From Wolfiporia cocos (taxonomy: Eukaryota > Basidiomycota > Agaricomycetes > Polyporales > Phaeolaceae), in NCBI GenBank assembly GCA_029448655.1, contig JACCLO010000005.1, positions 310,001 to 374,000 of the forward strand: DNA of 64,000 nt, given 5' to 3'. Positions 12,418-23,414 of the stretch are shown here, in pieces. The translations under genes were made by a program, and so were the position numbers. The notes under the pieces are model-generated. The model saw only the letters and a program-made list of their open reading frames with translations. It was not told the origin of the DNA and did not search any database. Each line of letters starts with the position of its first letter. The first letter of the stretch is position 1.

Positions 12418-15250
12418 ATGAGCGACTCGTTTGCTGACCTCTGGAACTCCACCGGCGCATCCAAGCCCGCAGAGCCCCCGAAGAAGCTGGGCTCGCTGAC
12501 CCCTTCACCTGCCCCGGCTCGGAGCACGCAGAATGACGTGTTTGCCATGCTCGCATCCGCAGGCTCGTCCTCGCCAGCCTCGCGATCACAAACGCCAGGC
12601 GCCGCGACAGGGACCACGCGATCGCTCGGCGCGAACGGGGCACCCGCCAACCCGAGGCCCGCGCAGAAGGCCGCCAGCTCGGGCGGAGACGCGTTCAGTG
12701 GGCTGCTCTCGGGCGCGCTGGCCCCGGGCTCGACGAATGGCGCGAAGATGACCATTGCGGAGCGTGCAGCGCAGGCAGAGAGGGATCGGCTCGCCCAGCT
12801 GCAGCAACAGCATGCGGCTGCCCAGCGGCAGGCCAGTGCGTGGGCAGGACTGGACTCGCTGGGTGGATTCTCGTCGGGGGGACAGACGTCCTCCGTTCAG
12901 TCAGCTACGAGTAACGCGCGAAGCTCGGACTTGGACGACTGGGCGTTTGGCTTTGAGACGGCGAAGCCGTCTGCGCCATCTACATCGTCGAAACCGCCTT
13001 CGGCACAGCAAGACGACTGGGGTGATCTACTGTCACAGCCGACTACTACGAAGCCCGCGTCTACAAAACCACCTACGACACAGAATGCACGGTCATTGCT
13101 GGGCTTTGAAGAGTTTGAGTCGCCGGTAGCGCAGACCTCTCAGTCAGTATCTGAACTCGGAGGTTCACGCTCCAACACACCGGGAGACTTTGATTTCGGC
13201 GATCGTGAAGACCGGTTGCTGGATGACAACTCTGATGAGGATGACATCCTCGGTGAGCTCGGGAAGCCCGTATCTGAGCGGCCCCCTGCACAGGTGCGTC
13301 TTCCCCGCTCGATCACACAGTGTATATCGGAACGAAGTTCCTAGACTCGCCCGGACCGACGCACTCCATTCCCCAACTCCCTGCGGTCTGGTCAGCAATC
13401 CCGTGCCGTATCTCCCCCTCCTCACATCCTCGGCCAGATCGTCGAGATGGGCTTTTCCGTGCAGCAAGCGCGCATCGCGCTCGCAGCGACAGATACCGGG
13501 CTGGACGTCCAGGCCGCACTCGAGACGTTGCTCTCCAACGGGGCCGCGTCCGAACAGCCTACCTCCGAGCGTGCCCATGACGAGCGCCGCGCACGCGAGA
13601 GCGGGCGCGAGCCGGGCTGGGAGCGCTATTACGAGTCCGACGAGGAGCGGCCGCGCAGAGGCCAAGCCGGCTCCGCGCGCGGTGCTCCGCGCGCTCCGCC
13701 ACGCGACGGGCCCTCGCCGGCAGCGTCGGGGGAGGCGCAGCGAGCGCTGCAGGAGCACGCGGACAAGCTGCTCGCACAGGCGAGCGAGCTGGGCCTGAAC
13801 ATGTTCAACCGCGCGAACGCGCTCTGGCGCGAGGGCAAGGAGAAAGCGCTGCGTGCGTACGAGGAGCACGCGGTGGCTGCGCGGGCAGCGGAGGCGGCGA
13901 CCAAGGGCGCGCGCCCGCGGTGGATGCAGGACGGGGCGGAGGACGGGGCGGGCGGCGATGCGCGGCGAGAGGAGAGGGGCGGGTTCCGCGGCGACGACGA
14001 GGTCCTCCCGCCGAGGCCGAAGCCACAGCCGCGGCCGAAGCCGCGCCAGGCGGAGGAGCGGCCGCCGCAGGCGCAGCAGCTCTCGACCTCCGCGAGAGCG
14101 AAGACGGGCAGCCTGCTCTCGGACGACCCGCCCGCGGTGTACGTCTCGCCCTTCCGGCGGAAGACACCTGCGCGAAGCCAGGCGCCCGCGCCCGCCGAAC
14201 CCGTCGCGTCCGCGTCGAAGCCACCTGCGCGTGCTCCGTCGCCTGTGCCACTCATTCAGCGCAAGATGGTCTCCGCGCACGCGGCGGCCCTCGCGGCATC
14301 CTCGCAGCACAAGGCGGCGGGCACGGAGATGTTCAAGCTCGGGCGGTACGCAGAGGCGGAGGCGGCGTACAGCGCGGCGATCGGCGCGCTGCCCGCGGGA
14401 CACCTGCTGCTCGTGCCGCTACTGAACAACCGCGCGCTCGCGCGGCTCAAGACGGGCGACCACGCGGGCGCGATCGAGGACTGCACGGCGGTGGTCGGCA
14501 TGGTGGGCGCGGGGTACCACCCTTCGCGGGAGGCACGGGTGGAGAGGGAGGAGGATGGCGCGGGCGTGGACCTCGGCGAGGGGCTCGTGAAGGCGCTGTG
14601 GCGGCGCGCGGAGGCGTACGAGGGCAGGGAGAAGTGGGAGCTCGCACGGCAGGACTGGGAGGCGATCGCGGCGAAGGACTTTGCGGGCAAGACGCGCATG
14701 GACGCGGTCACTGGCGCGGGGCGCTGCAGGCGGATGCTCTCGGCGGACGCGGCGCCGTCCGCGCCTGCGTCTTCTTCCGCGCGGCCTGCGCCCAAGCCCC
14801 GGCCGAAGCCGAAGGTCGTGAAGCCTGCGGTGGTGGTGTCGGACGCGGCGTTGAACAGGGTGCGGGAGGCGAACCAGGCGGCGGAGGCGGAGGACCAGCT
14901 GAAGCACGAGCTGAAGGACGCAGTCGACGCGCGGCTAGCGGCGTGGAAAAATGGGAAGGAGACGAACATCCGTGCACTGATTGCGAGCCTGGATACGGTG
15001 CTCTGGCCGGAGCTCGGCTGGCAAAAGGTGGGGATGCACGAGCTGGTGACCCCCGCGCAGGTCAAGATTCGGTATACGAAGGCGATTGCGAAGCTGCACC
15101 CTGACAAGGTTCGAATGAGTCTAATGCGTCGCTGGGCGTGTGCTGACGTGACTATAGCTTAATGTGAACAACACGACGTTGGAACAAAGGATGATTGCGA
15201 ACGGCGTGTTCGGGTCGCTCAACGACGCGTGGAACGCTTTCAAGCAGTAA
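12418..15250 (+). CDS. SWA2: Auxilin-like clathrin-uncoating J-protein (UBA-TPR-J)
   Basis: Exons 12418..13293, 13396..15108 and 15158..15250 give 893 aa. The order of domains matches yeast Swa2/auxilin. The N-terminal 290 residues are Ser/Pro/Gln-rich with repeated DDW-type acidic-tryptophan motifs (DLDDWAFGF, QDDWGDLL) suited to clathrin/adaptor binding. A UBA domain follows (about 303-345, core MGFSVQQARIAL), then TPR repeats (about 588-680, NNRALARLKTGDHAGAIEDC). The C-terminal J-domain contains HPDK (about 857-860) and ends in the auxilin-like NGVFGSLNDAWNAFKQ. It should recruit Hsp70 to strip clathrin from coated vesicles. The middle of exon 2 is so GC-rich that long antisense frames appear, but these are shadows. 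Family assignment is strong; the symbol follows the yeast orthologue. Confidence 0.93.
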
Positions 15251-15552
15251 AGGATAGACCTTTGGATTACTGGAATGCATCACTTTAGACGCTACCCATG
15301 GGACAGATGAACGGGCTGTTGTACTTTGCTACCTTGTACACGGGCAGGTGTCTTAAGCTTGCTAAACGACAATGATTGCCTGATTTGACCTTTCACGCAT
15401 ACGATCGATCGAGATATGCGTCTTGGGTCACCTCAATTGGGTCGGCGTTGGCTCCTGCAACTCATTCACTAGTGACTGCCGGGCCACCTGGACTGTCTCA
15501 ACACTAGACTGCTCTCATCTATCTTGACTGTGATAGAGACCTGATCCTTGCA
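15251..15552. other. Short intergenic, promoter of DENR gene
   Basis: 302 bp between the auxilin-like stop codon and the DENR start codon, both on the plus strand. Nothing distinctive is seen. Confidence 0.5.
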
Positions 15553-16464
15553 ATGGCCTCGCAAGAAGAACCTGTAGCGGGACCTGCACAGCCCATCGCA
15601 CCCATACAGGTGCTCTACTGCGGAGGTTTGTATTATTGACAGAATGCTCGTGCAACTAGAATGAACTGCGCTGAAGACGCTGACCGTATCATACAGTGTG
15701 CACGTTTCCGGTAGAATACTGTGAATTCGGGTCGCACTTGAAAAAGTGCAAGGAGTGGCTGCAGAAGGAGCACCCCGATCTGTATGAGAAGTACTACTCG
15801 GAAGGTACGTTCGCAACTTGCGCGTTAGCCGACCCGTTATGACCATCGTATCTCCTCTCTCCGATACCTGCAGAGGCGCTACAGGCCAAACTTGGCACCC
15901 TAAGTCTCGAGGCGCAGACGAAGCTCGAGAAGGATACCGCGAAGAAGGAGGAGAAGGCGGAGGCAAAGGCGGAAGCTGCGCTGAAAAAGAAAATGGTCAG
16001 TTTTCTGTTGTCTATGCCTCTTACATTACTCAGGCAGGGCTACTCAGGCATCACGAGTGAGGACACACTCAATCCGCATACGATCCACCGTTGATCATCC
16101 TCGCATAGGTCACGATCAAGCGGATAGAACGGAATAAGCGCAAACACGTAACCGCGATCCACGGTTTGGAAGCCTTCGGTATGCATCCAGTCTCTACAAA
16201 GCTAAATCGGCTGCCTTATTCACCATCCTGCTTAATGCAACAGGTGTCGACCTCAAGAAAGCCGCCAAATTCTTCGCACAGAAGTTCGCGACGGGGGCGT
16301 CGGTCACGAAGAACACGCAGGGTTTCGACGAGATTGTCGTGCAGGGTGATGTCTCTGGCGACATTGTCGAAATGATTGAGGATCAGGTAGGCTTGCTAAG
16401 GGGCGTACCAAAGGACAATGTCGTCGAGGTGGAGGAAAAGAAGAAGGGTGGAGGGGGTGCATAG
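15553..16464 (+). CDS. TMA22: Density-regulated protein (DENR/Tma22) homologue
   Basis: Exons 15553..15625, 15697..15804, 15874..15995, 16109..16178 and 16244..16464 give 197 aa, about the usual length of fungal Tma22. The N-terminal domain has the DENR zinc-binding cysteines (YCGVC, YCEFGSHLKKC). A charged Lys/Glu/Ala coiled linker follows. The C-terminal SUI1/eIF1-like domain (from about residue 102) contains VTIKRIERNKRKHVT, GLEAFGVDLKKAAKFF and QKFATGASV. The protein acts with MCT-1/Tma20 on the 40S subunit in post-termination recycling and reinitiation. The reading frame continues through a possible GTAGGC donor in the last exon; I kept it as coding because VPKDNVVEVEE matches the family tail. 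Confidence 0.93.
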
Positions 16465-17299
16465 ATCGGTATTGGGAGAATGCCCTATTGCTCGACACTT
16501 CACACATTTGGTGCGGAGTCTGATCAATCTTCCTTGGAGAGTCCTAATTAGTTTCACAGCATCGCTAGTGAATCTTGTATTGTCAGAACCTCGTTACATA
16601 AAGTCAGACCTTGTATCATCAGAATAATATTGGAACCCCAATGCAACTCAGCATACACTGCCGAAGCCAGTTTGCATAGAAGATTACCACTTAGACGATC
16701 GACTTCACGCCTCGAGATTGTACCTTTGGACTGGGCGCTAATTTCTCCAATTTCCTGCCGAGGAAAACGCCCGGCCGCCCAATGTAGTCTCCCAAACACC
16801 GGACTGAGGGCGCTCCGGCATAGTCGCGCTGTCTGGGATCGGCGTGTAACAGCCCTGGTCGCCTCCGAGTACAGCCTTTGGATGGACGTTCCTAAACCTC
16901 GGAGCTATCATGGACTGCTCAATCGTATTACACGTGAGCCCTCCATTCACTCTCGAACAAGAGAGCTGCCCTGCAAGCCTATGCAGCACGGATGGACGTG
17001 ATCATAACATGGCGCGGTGCGCGCTGCGACTCCAGCTATCGCCTGCAGAGCGTAGCGCTGCTATCGATTCTTGTACGATGCAGAGCATCCTTGTCCTCGC
17101 CTCGCTTGCTATGGACCTTTGTGGCTCGAAACCGCGGTAGTGCTGATCTGGCGGAGTAACGTCGAACACATTTTTGAACACAAGCGATCACTATGGCCAT
17201 GCCATCGGCGGCCATGCACATCGACTTGTAAAGTCCTCTCTGGCGGCTACGATATTACAAACGACACCGCCAGTGTGATGTATATGGAGGCCTGGCTTT
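16465..17299. other. Convergent intergenic, no feature seen
   Basis: 835 bp between the 3' ends of the DENR gene (+) and the DAHP synthase gene (-). Short open frames exist on both strands, but none resembles a protein family. Confidence 0.55.
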
Positions 17300-19655
17300 T
17301 CATGCCAGCTTGCGACCTCCCAGCTCAGAATAGAGCACGTCGCTGTCAGCAGGCTTGCGGCCCAAGCGAGCCTTTTTGTAAGAGTTAGAGATCAAAAAGG
17401 CAACGTCTATGAAAAATAGATATAAGCATGCAGGCTACGAACGTAGCTTATTGCTGTAGAGAGCTTACCGAGTGACTGCTCGAAGTTGAGGCGAGGATCG
17501 CAGAACGACTGAGCCAGGCGCTGCGTCAGCAACAAAGTACCACTGCCATCTTTCCGCCGTGACCGTACCTGGTAGCGCAGCCCCAGCTGCTCCTCGCTGA
17601 GCTCCATGCTGCCTCCGACGCACTCGGTGACGCTGAAGCCGTCCTCGCTCAGCTCGCCAGTGAACTCGAGGCTGACGCCGTTCATGCGCGATCCGCACTC
17701 GGCGTGGATCCGGATGCACGACGTGAGCTCGCTGATGATCGTGCCAAAGTGCCGCGTCTTCAGGCCGCTGCTCGAGGTTAGGGTGCTACTCGGGCAATTG
17801 ACATCAGTGTGGTGGGGGCGGGGCGCGGGAGGCGGGTGCGTACTTGCCGTGCATCGGGTCGCAGATCCAGGCGACTGGATGGCCCGACTTCTGGACGGCA
17901 AGGATATGGCCCGCGAGGTGGTTTTCGATCTGCGTGCGTTGTTTGCGTTATGGTAAGTGTGTTGAAGCGCTCCTACTCACCTTGCCCGCGCCATAGCGAG
18001 TGATCAGAGTCACCTTTCCCTCCTCCCTGTCAGGATTCACAACTGGGGAAAATCCGGATATGAGCGCGTCCTGATAGAGCGATTTGAAGACACCCACTAT
18101 CCAGGAGCCGCACGATCTCGTCGGCTGCCATGCTAGGCCCGACCTTGATACCGATTGGGTTCCGGATACCGCGGAAGTACTCGACGTGCGCGCCTGTTAG
18201 CTGCCGCGTGCGGTCGCCGATCCAGAGGAAGTGCGCGGACGTGTTGTAGTACACGTTTGGCGGGCGCTCCGGCGAGGCGGCCTGCGATGTGGACTGTAGG
18301 GACGAGGGGATGGGGAATTTGCGTGTCATCGCTTCCTCAAAGTCGAGCATGAGGCCCTCGTGGCTAGAAAGCGCGACAACAGGTCAGTAAAGTCGATGGA
18401 CACAGAGAGTTGTTAGACGTACCTCGTGTAGAAGTCAACTTCACCGAGCACGCCGCGGCCTCCGCCCTGCTCGTAGCTGGTTTGGTAAGCCCCGAACCCG
18501 ATAGTCCTCGTGAAGTCTAGCGCATCAGACAGCCCTTCAGTCATCTTCTCGAACTCTTCACTATATGCGGGATTATATGGGTCATACAGACTGTTGATAG
18601 AAGCCAACTAATATAGTCACCCACCGGAGGGCAGGCGAGCGCACATGCGATAGCGACCAGTCCCGAGGATGATGGAGCGATGCGAATCCAGACGTCAACA
18701 AAGCACGGACATAGTTCAGGGTCGTTGTTGAGTGGAAGTAGGCACTGTCGCAGACACCATGAACGGTGCAATCGTCTGGAGACTAGCGAACAAGCGGACC
18801 TCAGCAATCGTTCTGGGTCGGGCGTCCGGTCGTTGGGGTCAAGTCTAGAGTAAATTGTTCATTTGTTGTCCGTCAACCCGGCTCTCTGTGCCTACCCATT
18901 GACGTTGTCTCCTCTGATCGGTGTGAGGTCGAGCACTCTCGTCATGAATTGGTACTTACCGGAAACTCAGCACCTCACGGTCCCCGATTTTCTCCGTTGG
19001 GCTGCTTCTCGGCTTTGCGTATTGGCCAGCAATACGACCAATTCTGACCTGTACCATTGCACAAATGACTCAGTAGACAGTTGCTTGGGTATCTAGTCCG
19101 AACATACCACCGGCATCCGAGCACCCCAAATCAGGATCAACGAGAAGGAGAGAATAAGGCCAATCTTATTTGAAAGGTTCTCCTGAAGCCTTGACGTAAG
19201 TAACGTAAAAAGGTGAACAAAGTGGTACGTACATGGGTGCAAGCATCGAAGCTCTCAGCGCAATCGCCGGCATGAAGAAGGAACGCTTCATTGCGTTGCA
19301 CCTGCCCTAATTTGTGGCGCAATCGCTCGATCTTGCAATACCCAGAATTTAGTGACTTAAGATGAGGATAGTACACATGCTGTACGCACCTCTGATGGTG
19401 TGACCAAGGGCGGCAACGTTTGAATCTTCGCTAGTACTCTACAAACCTCTCGGTTAGTCAGCGATCCCCAAGTCAGTGAATGGTGGATTTGTGCACTTGT
19501 CTAATTTTTTCCTGTCAGGGTAGACAACATCCTAGTAAACAGGATACAGTGAACATCACTGGCAGTAGCCCAACATAGCGCGGATAGTTGTCAATGCGTA
19601 CCTGTGCCGCGGGCTTATTCTTCCACGAGCTTGGCGTCCAAGGATCGACGGACAT
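17300..19655 (-). CDS. Class-II 3-deoxy-7-phosphoheptulonate (DAHP) synthase, 16 exons
   Basis: Exons in transcript order: 19602..19655, 19497..19531, 19390..19438, 19233..19331, 19108..19182, 18960..19048, 18896..18913, 18800..18844, 18625..18744, 18423..18590, 18098..18363, 17981..18042, 17844..17929, 17569..17785, 17469..17520, 17300..17406; 513 aa. It condenses phosphoenolpyruvate and erythrose-4-phosphate, the first step of the shikimate pathway. Family blocks appear in order: [80 protein letters not shown]. This is the plant/bacterial AroF-II type rather than the Aro3/Aro4 type of yeast. One exon is 18 nt. The intron 18591..18624 would be only 34 nt, the least certain junction; an alternative there would alter a few residues after RSPALR. 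Confidence 0.92.
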
Positions 19656-19857
19656 TTTGCGTTATAGGTTTCGGTCGCTACGAAGGGAGTCACACAAGCA
19701 AGTATGTTACAAATAGATAAGGCAGGAATGTGAGATATACGCCGTCGCCAACCCGGTATTCCTGAAGCAAGCTGCAAATCCTTGACTCGATCGAACCACA
19801 TCGGTGCCAGATCTCGGCAGATGACAAGATCTAATCTTATCACACTCCTCTAACAAC

Positions 19858-21140
19858 TCATGCGTCCTTCACTTGTTCCTCCAACCATGCCCACAATTTC
19901 TGTCCTAATTCAGGATCATCAGTCTCTGGCTTCGCACGCCCCATTCGAGCCCAAGGGATTAGGTACTAGAAGCGACTCGTATGAAAACTTCTCTGGCTGC
20001 ACACGGTGCTCTCGACATACCTTTCCGCCGAAATCATCACCTTCTGGCATTGTGGCCGCCCACAGCTGCGTCAGCGCGCCCAGTTTATTATCAGGCAGTA
20101 CCGGATTCTTGTGGAAGGATTAACCCTCTTTTATGCGACTTGCGATACTGGACTCACGATGGTGCTGAGGAACCTCACTCCCAAAGACTTGTGTCGCTCA
20201 GTATTGTACTTCAGGTTGCCTGGATGCAACGAGCAGGAGACGAGACCTTGGTCCGCATATCGTCTGTGGAACTCATCTGCTACCACGACATTTGCCTATG
20301 TAGACGTCATTTCTCTGTGCTAAAGTCATATGGCTCAAATGACCACTCACGAACTTGCTCTGGAAGTATAGCTTGACTGGATGCTGGGCCCGCCTACGTG
20401 GCCCATCCTTCAACGTGTCGAAATCAATGCCGTCGACAAATTCGTGACCAACGGAAGATACGTGAACGACGCGTGCCTTGCCGGTCGGAGAGGACTTCGC
20501 CGTCTCCAATAGCAACGGCAACAAGAGCTTCGTCCAGTAGAAATGGCCTAGCAGAGGTGATGAACAAGCCATCAAGTGAGCACACCACTGCAGCACTCTC
20601 ACCAACAACATTCGTTCCGAATTGCATGTCATGTCCGGTGGGGGTGACCTCCTCAATGTCCGGGTACTGCGCAGCTGCGTTGTTGATGAGGGCGTGCAAG
20701 CGCGTCTCCTTGCTGTGTTCCGCGATCACTATACAGCCACATTGGAGCACGAACTTTGCCCACCTCATGAACTCTTCTGCGGCAGCCTTGACAGACCCGA
20801 GATCCGCCAGATCTAATTGCAGGAAGAGAGCCTCCCGCCCAGTCTCGCGCTTGAACTCCTCGATGACCGCCTCCGCCTTCACCGCACTCCTCCCAGCGAT
20901 GTATACCTTAGCGTTATGCGCGACTAGAGCCTAGTCAAGGCTGCAATTGGCGAAATGACATGATAGCTGTACACGCGAACGGCGTACCCTGGTCGTCTCC
21001 TTCCCTATCCCAGCATAACCGCCCGTAACGATCATGACCTTTCCTTCGAGGTCAGGTATCTGATCGACGGACCACTTCGGCGACGGTGGCATCATACTCA
21101 GCCAGCCTGCTGCGCTGACCTTGAGCGCGCCAGATGCCAT
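19858..21140 (-). CDS. Short-chain dehydrogenase (WWOX/retinol dehydrogenase-like)
   Basis: Exons in transcript order: 20988..21140, 20764..20930, 20603..20712, 20351..20547, 20158..20295, 20021..20107, 19858..19965, giving 319 aa. It is an NAD(P)H-dependent oxidoreductase with Rossmann motif [11 protein letters not shown], structural NNAA, catalytic serine in [10 protein letters not shown], catalytic Tyr-Lys as YFQSK, and LHPGN. The C-terminal [14 protein letters not shown] block is typical of fungal retinol-dehydrogenase/WWOX-like SDRs. The intron 20713..20763 is 51 nt and free of stops, so its retention would insert 17 residues without a frameshift. Its stop codon lies 202 bp from the DAHP synthase start, same strand. 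The substrate cannot be told from sequence. Confidence 0.9.
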
Positions 21141-22096
21141 CGTGTACGGGAATGTGGATTGCATGGTGGTGGTTCTGCTCAGAGACACTGTCGACACCCA
21201 TAAGCTCAAGAGATGGCACTCCGTGTGCTCAATCAATGCGTTATGTGCCATCGAGCTATTCTTGTGTGGGAGTGCCAAGCCTCATCACGTTTTGGTAAAT
21301 ACCATCGACTGCGCATAAGCTCACGCATTGTCGACGGGTCGACGGTCGAAGTCATGAAGCGCCTGGATGGACTCGGCAGCGATGGACTGTGCAGTATCAC
21401 ATTTTCTCTCAGCCACGGTATGGTTTAATCCAGGGCATACAATGCGCGATTGCAACGCTGCTTATTTCGTCAGAAGCTCACCCGGATGAATCATGTCCCC
21501 GCAATGAGGCTCAATGATTCGATTAGTCCTTCGCTTTAATGACCTCGAATACTTCCTTGTCTTGCTTCGAAGCCCGCACTTGAGGTCCAATAAGTGATCT
21601 AGACGCCAGCTTATGTCAAGAGCATCTTCCCAGAGCGAACATGCAAGACATCGTTCAATACATGCGGCGTTGCTGCAATGTCCACCTCCACCTCATTTAC
21701 TTAGGTACAACATACCAAGCGAGATAGTTAGTGATCATTGACCAAAGACCTTCCTTAGCCTGCCATTCAGTGGATATGGGCCACGTACTAATGCGTAGTT
21801 TATCCACAATAGAACAAACGTAGTCCTTGTAATGCTGGTGGCTCAATATTCAATACAAAGTGCTCAACATATGGCAATGATTGAACAAATAATTCAATTC
21901 GTAATCGCAGAACGTCTGGACTTACCATAGCGGGCAGTAGTAGAACCAAATGAAGACGTGGTCTATGACGTCACGCGCCCACCAGTGACGCGCACTCGCA
22001 TCCACAGCGGATAGGCCTTCATATCTTCTCCGGATTCCTTATAAACGCAGCAGGCTCCCTCACTGCAAAAGTACAACCATCTTCACGGTAACCACC
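21141..22096. other. Divergent intergenic with CRE-like site
   Basis: 956 bp between the SDR gene (-) and the next gene (+). TGACGTCACGCG lies at 21966-21977, with a second TGACGCG about 20 bp further on. CTTATAAAC near 22038 may be a TATA box for the downstream gene. No coding feature is seen. Confidence 0.55.
21966..21977. promoter_or_regulatory. CRE-like site TGACGTCACGCG
   Basis: This matches the core and one flank of the palindromes at 1911, 30910 and 48149. It lies about 130 bp upstream of the start codon at 22097, a natural distance for an activator site. Confidence 0.5.
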
Positions 22097-23414
22097 ATGT
22101 TCACTATGATCCCATCACGCGTATTCCGTATTTCGTACGCAGCAGCTGCGCGCCCTAGCGTCAGTCTGCCGGTTCGCTGCATTTATAGCACATCTAGCGT
22201 CAGCACCTCGCCAGGGAGGGACCCTTCTATCTCGCAAGGACATGTTGCCAGGGAGAGCGGTCATCGTCACCCTCACGACCCTCACGACCAGGCTGCGCGA
22301 GGTGGTCGGTCCAGCGCAGACAAGACGCCTCTCGATGCGGCCTCAGCACAGGGTGGAAAACAGGCCGACCGCGGGGACGTCTCAGGCAACCCAGAAGGTA
22401 TCGGTTTTGCTGAGCAGGTCGGCAGTGCGAGCGCGTCAGCGAGAGGAGGCACACGTCCACAAGAGGGCAAGGGCAAGGAGGAGGAAAGCACCCCACCGGG
22501 GTTCCTTGACGCGGTCAAGAGCAAGTTGGGATTCAAGACGACGAGTGGCGAGGTGAAGCAGAACCGCGATGGCGGAGAGGGAGTTACGGGCACAGGCACA
22601 TTCCACGGTTTGGGCGGGAGACAGCAGAGCGAAAAGCACACCCTCCACACTAGTGCAGTCGCATGGCAAGCAGAGTCGACCAAAGGGCAAGCGCCCGAGG
22701 CGAGCAGGAAGCCGAAGGATCGTACGTACTCAGAGCAGAACGAGCACCTCCGGCATAGGAAAGAGACTGATCCGAAGGAATCTAAAGGCAAGGGCAACGC
22801 TGCAGAGGAGCCGTCCCTACCTTCGCACCAGGTTTGTCGTTTATCATGTCTTGCATGATCTGACTATATGCGTGGCTACAGTTCGGGGACAAGCCTGCGT
22901 CACCTTCCAGCCAGCAGCGTCGTACGCTATACACTTCGGCGCGCCGTCTAGAAGAGACGAAGCACACAGCCGAATCCTACTTCAAGGATGTCGACGACTC
23001 CCCTCCCGAGAATTCGAAGACTCACCAAGTAGATCCATCCGGTACCGGTGCACATGTTGTGCGCCCGAATGAGCCAGTGACGGGAGATTTCTCTCGTGCT
23101 GGCCCGCAGACAAAAGAATATGCGACGGTAAGCACACAATCCCATTAATAAAGCCCCACGATGAATTACATCGCTGCATATGCCTTCATTGATAGCGTGA
23201 ATGATATTGAGTTGCTGAATTGCGTTCCCAGCAGTTGAACAGGGAAGAGCCATACGATACGCCACCGTCGAAAGGCCCTGAGCACGACCAGAAACTGCGG
23301 TACGGGAGCACAGGCGGGACGGGCAAGCATTCTGGTGGAGAGCCAACAAGCGGGCCGGGCGAAGGCCCCGAAGGAGCGAGTGCAGGCGGGAGGAAGCCCG
23401 AAGGCAGATCCTGA
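22097..23414 (+). CDS. Hypothetical low-complexity protein with mitochondrial-type N-terminus
   Basis: Exons 22097..22831, 22882..23127 and 23235..23414 give 386 aa. The first 45 residues are Arg/Ser/Ala-rich with no acidic residue until after the YSTSS motif, as in a mitochondrial presequence with a processing site. The remainder is hydrophilic, dominated by Gly, Lys, Glu, Ser and Pro, and predicted disordered, with no recognised domain. A presequence-like motif recurs internally: TLHTSAVAWQAE (about residue 190) and TLYTSARRLEET (about residue 260). The acceptor of exon 3 is ambiguous by three bases (an extra Gln). The gene has its own promoter with a CRE-like site and TATA-like element. 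I do not recognise the family; similar disordered mitochondrial proteins are common in basidiomycetes. Confidence 0.7.

Noticed and set aside
13165..15107. Long antisense frames (up to 412 codons) opposite the auxilin-like gene
   Set aside because: They are by-products of very GC-rich coding sequence; their translations are Arg/Pro/Ala-dominated with no family motif, while the plus strand has clear UBA, TPR and J domains.
4248..21140. Secondary-metabolite cluster combining P450, DAHP synthase and SDR
   Set aside because: The genes are interspersed with housekeeping genes (MetRS, auxilin, DENR) and lack a backbone synthase; proximity looks incidental.
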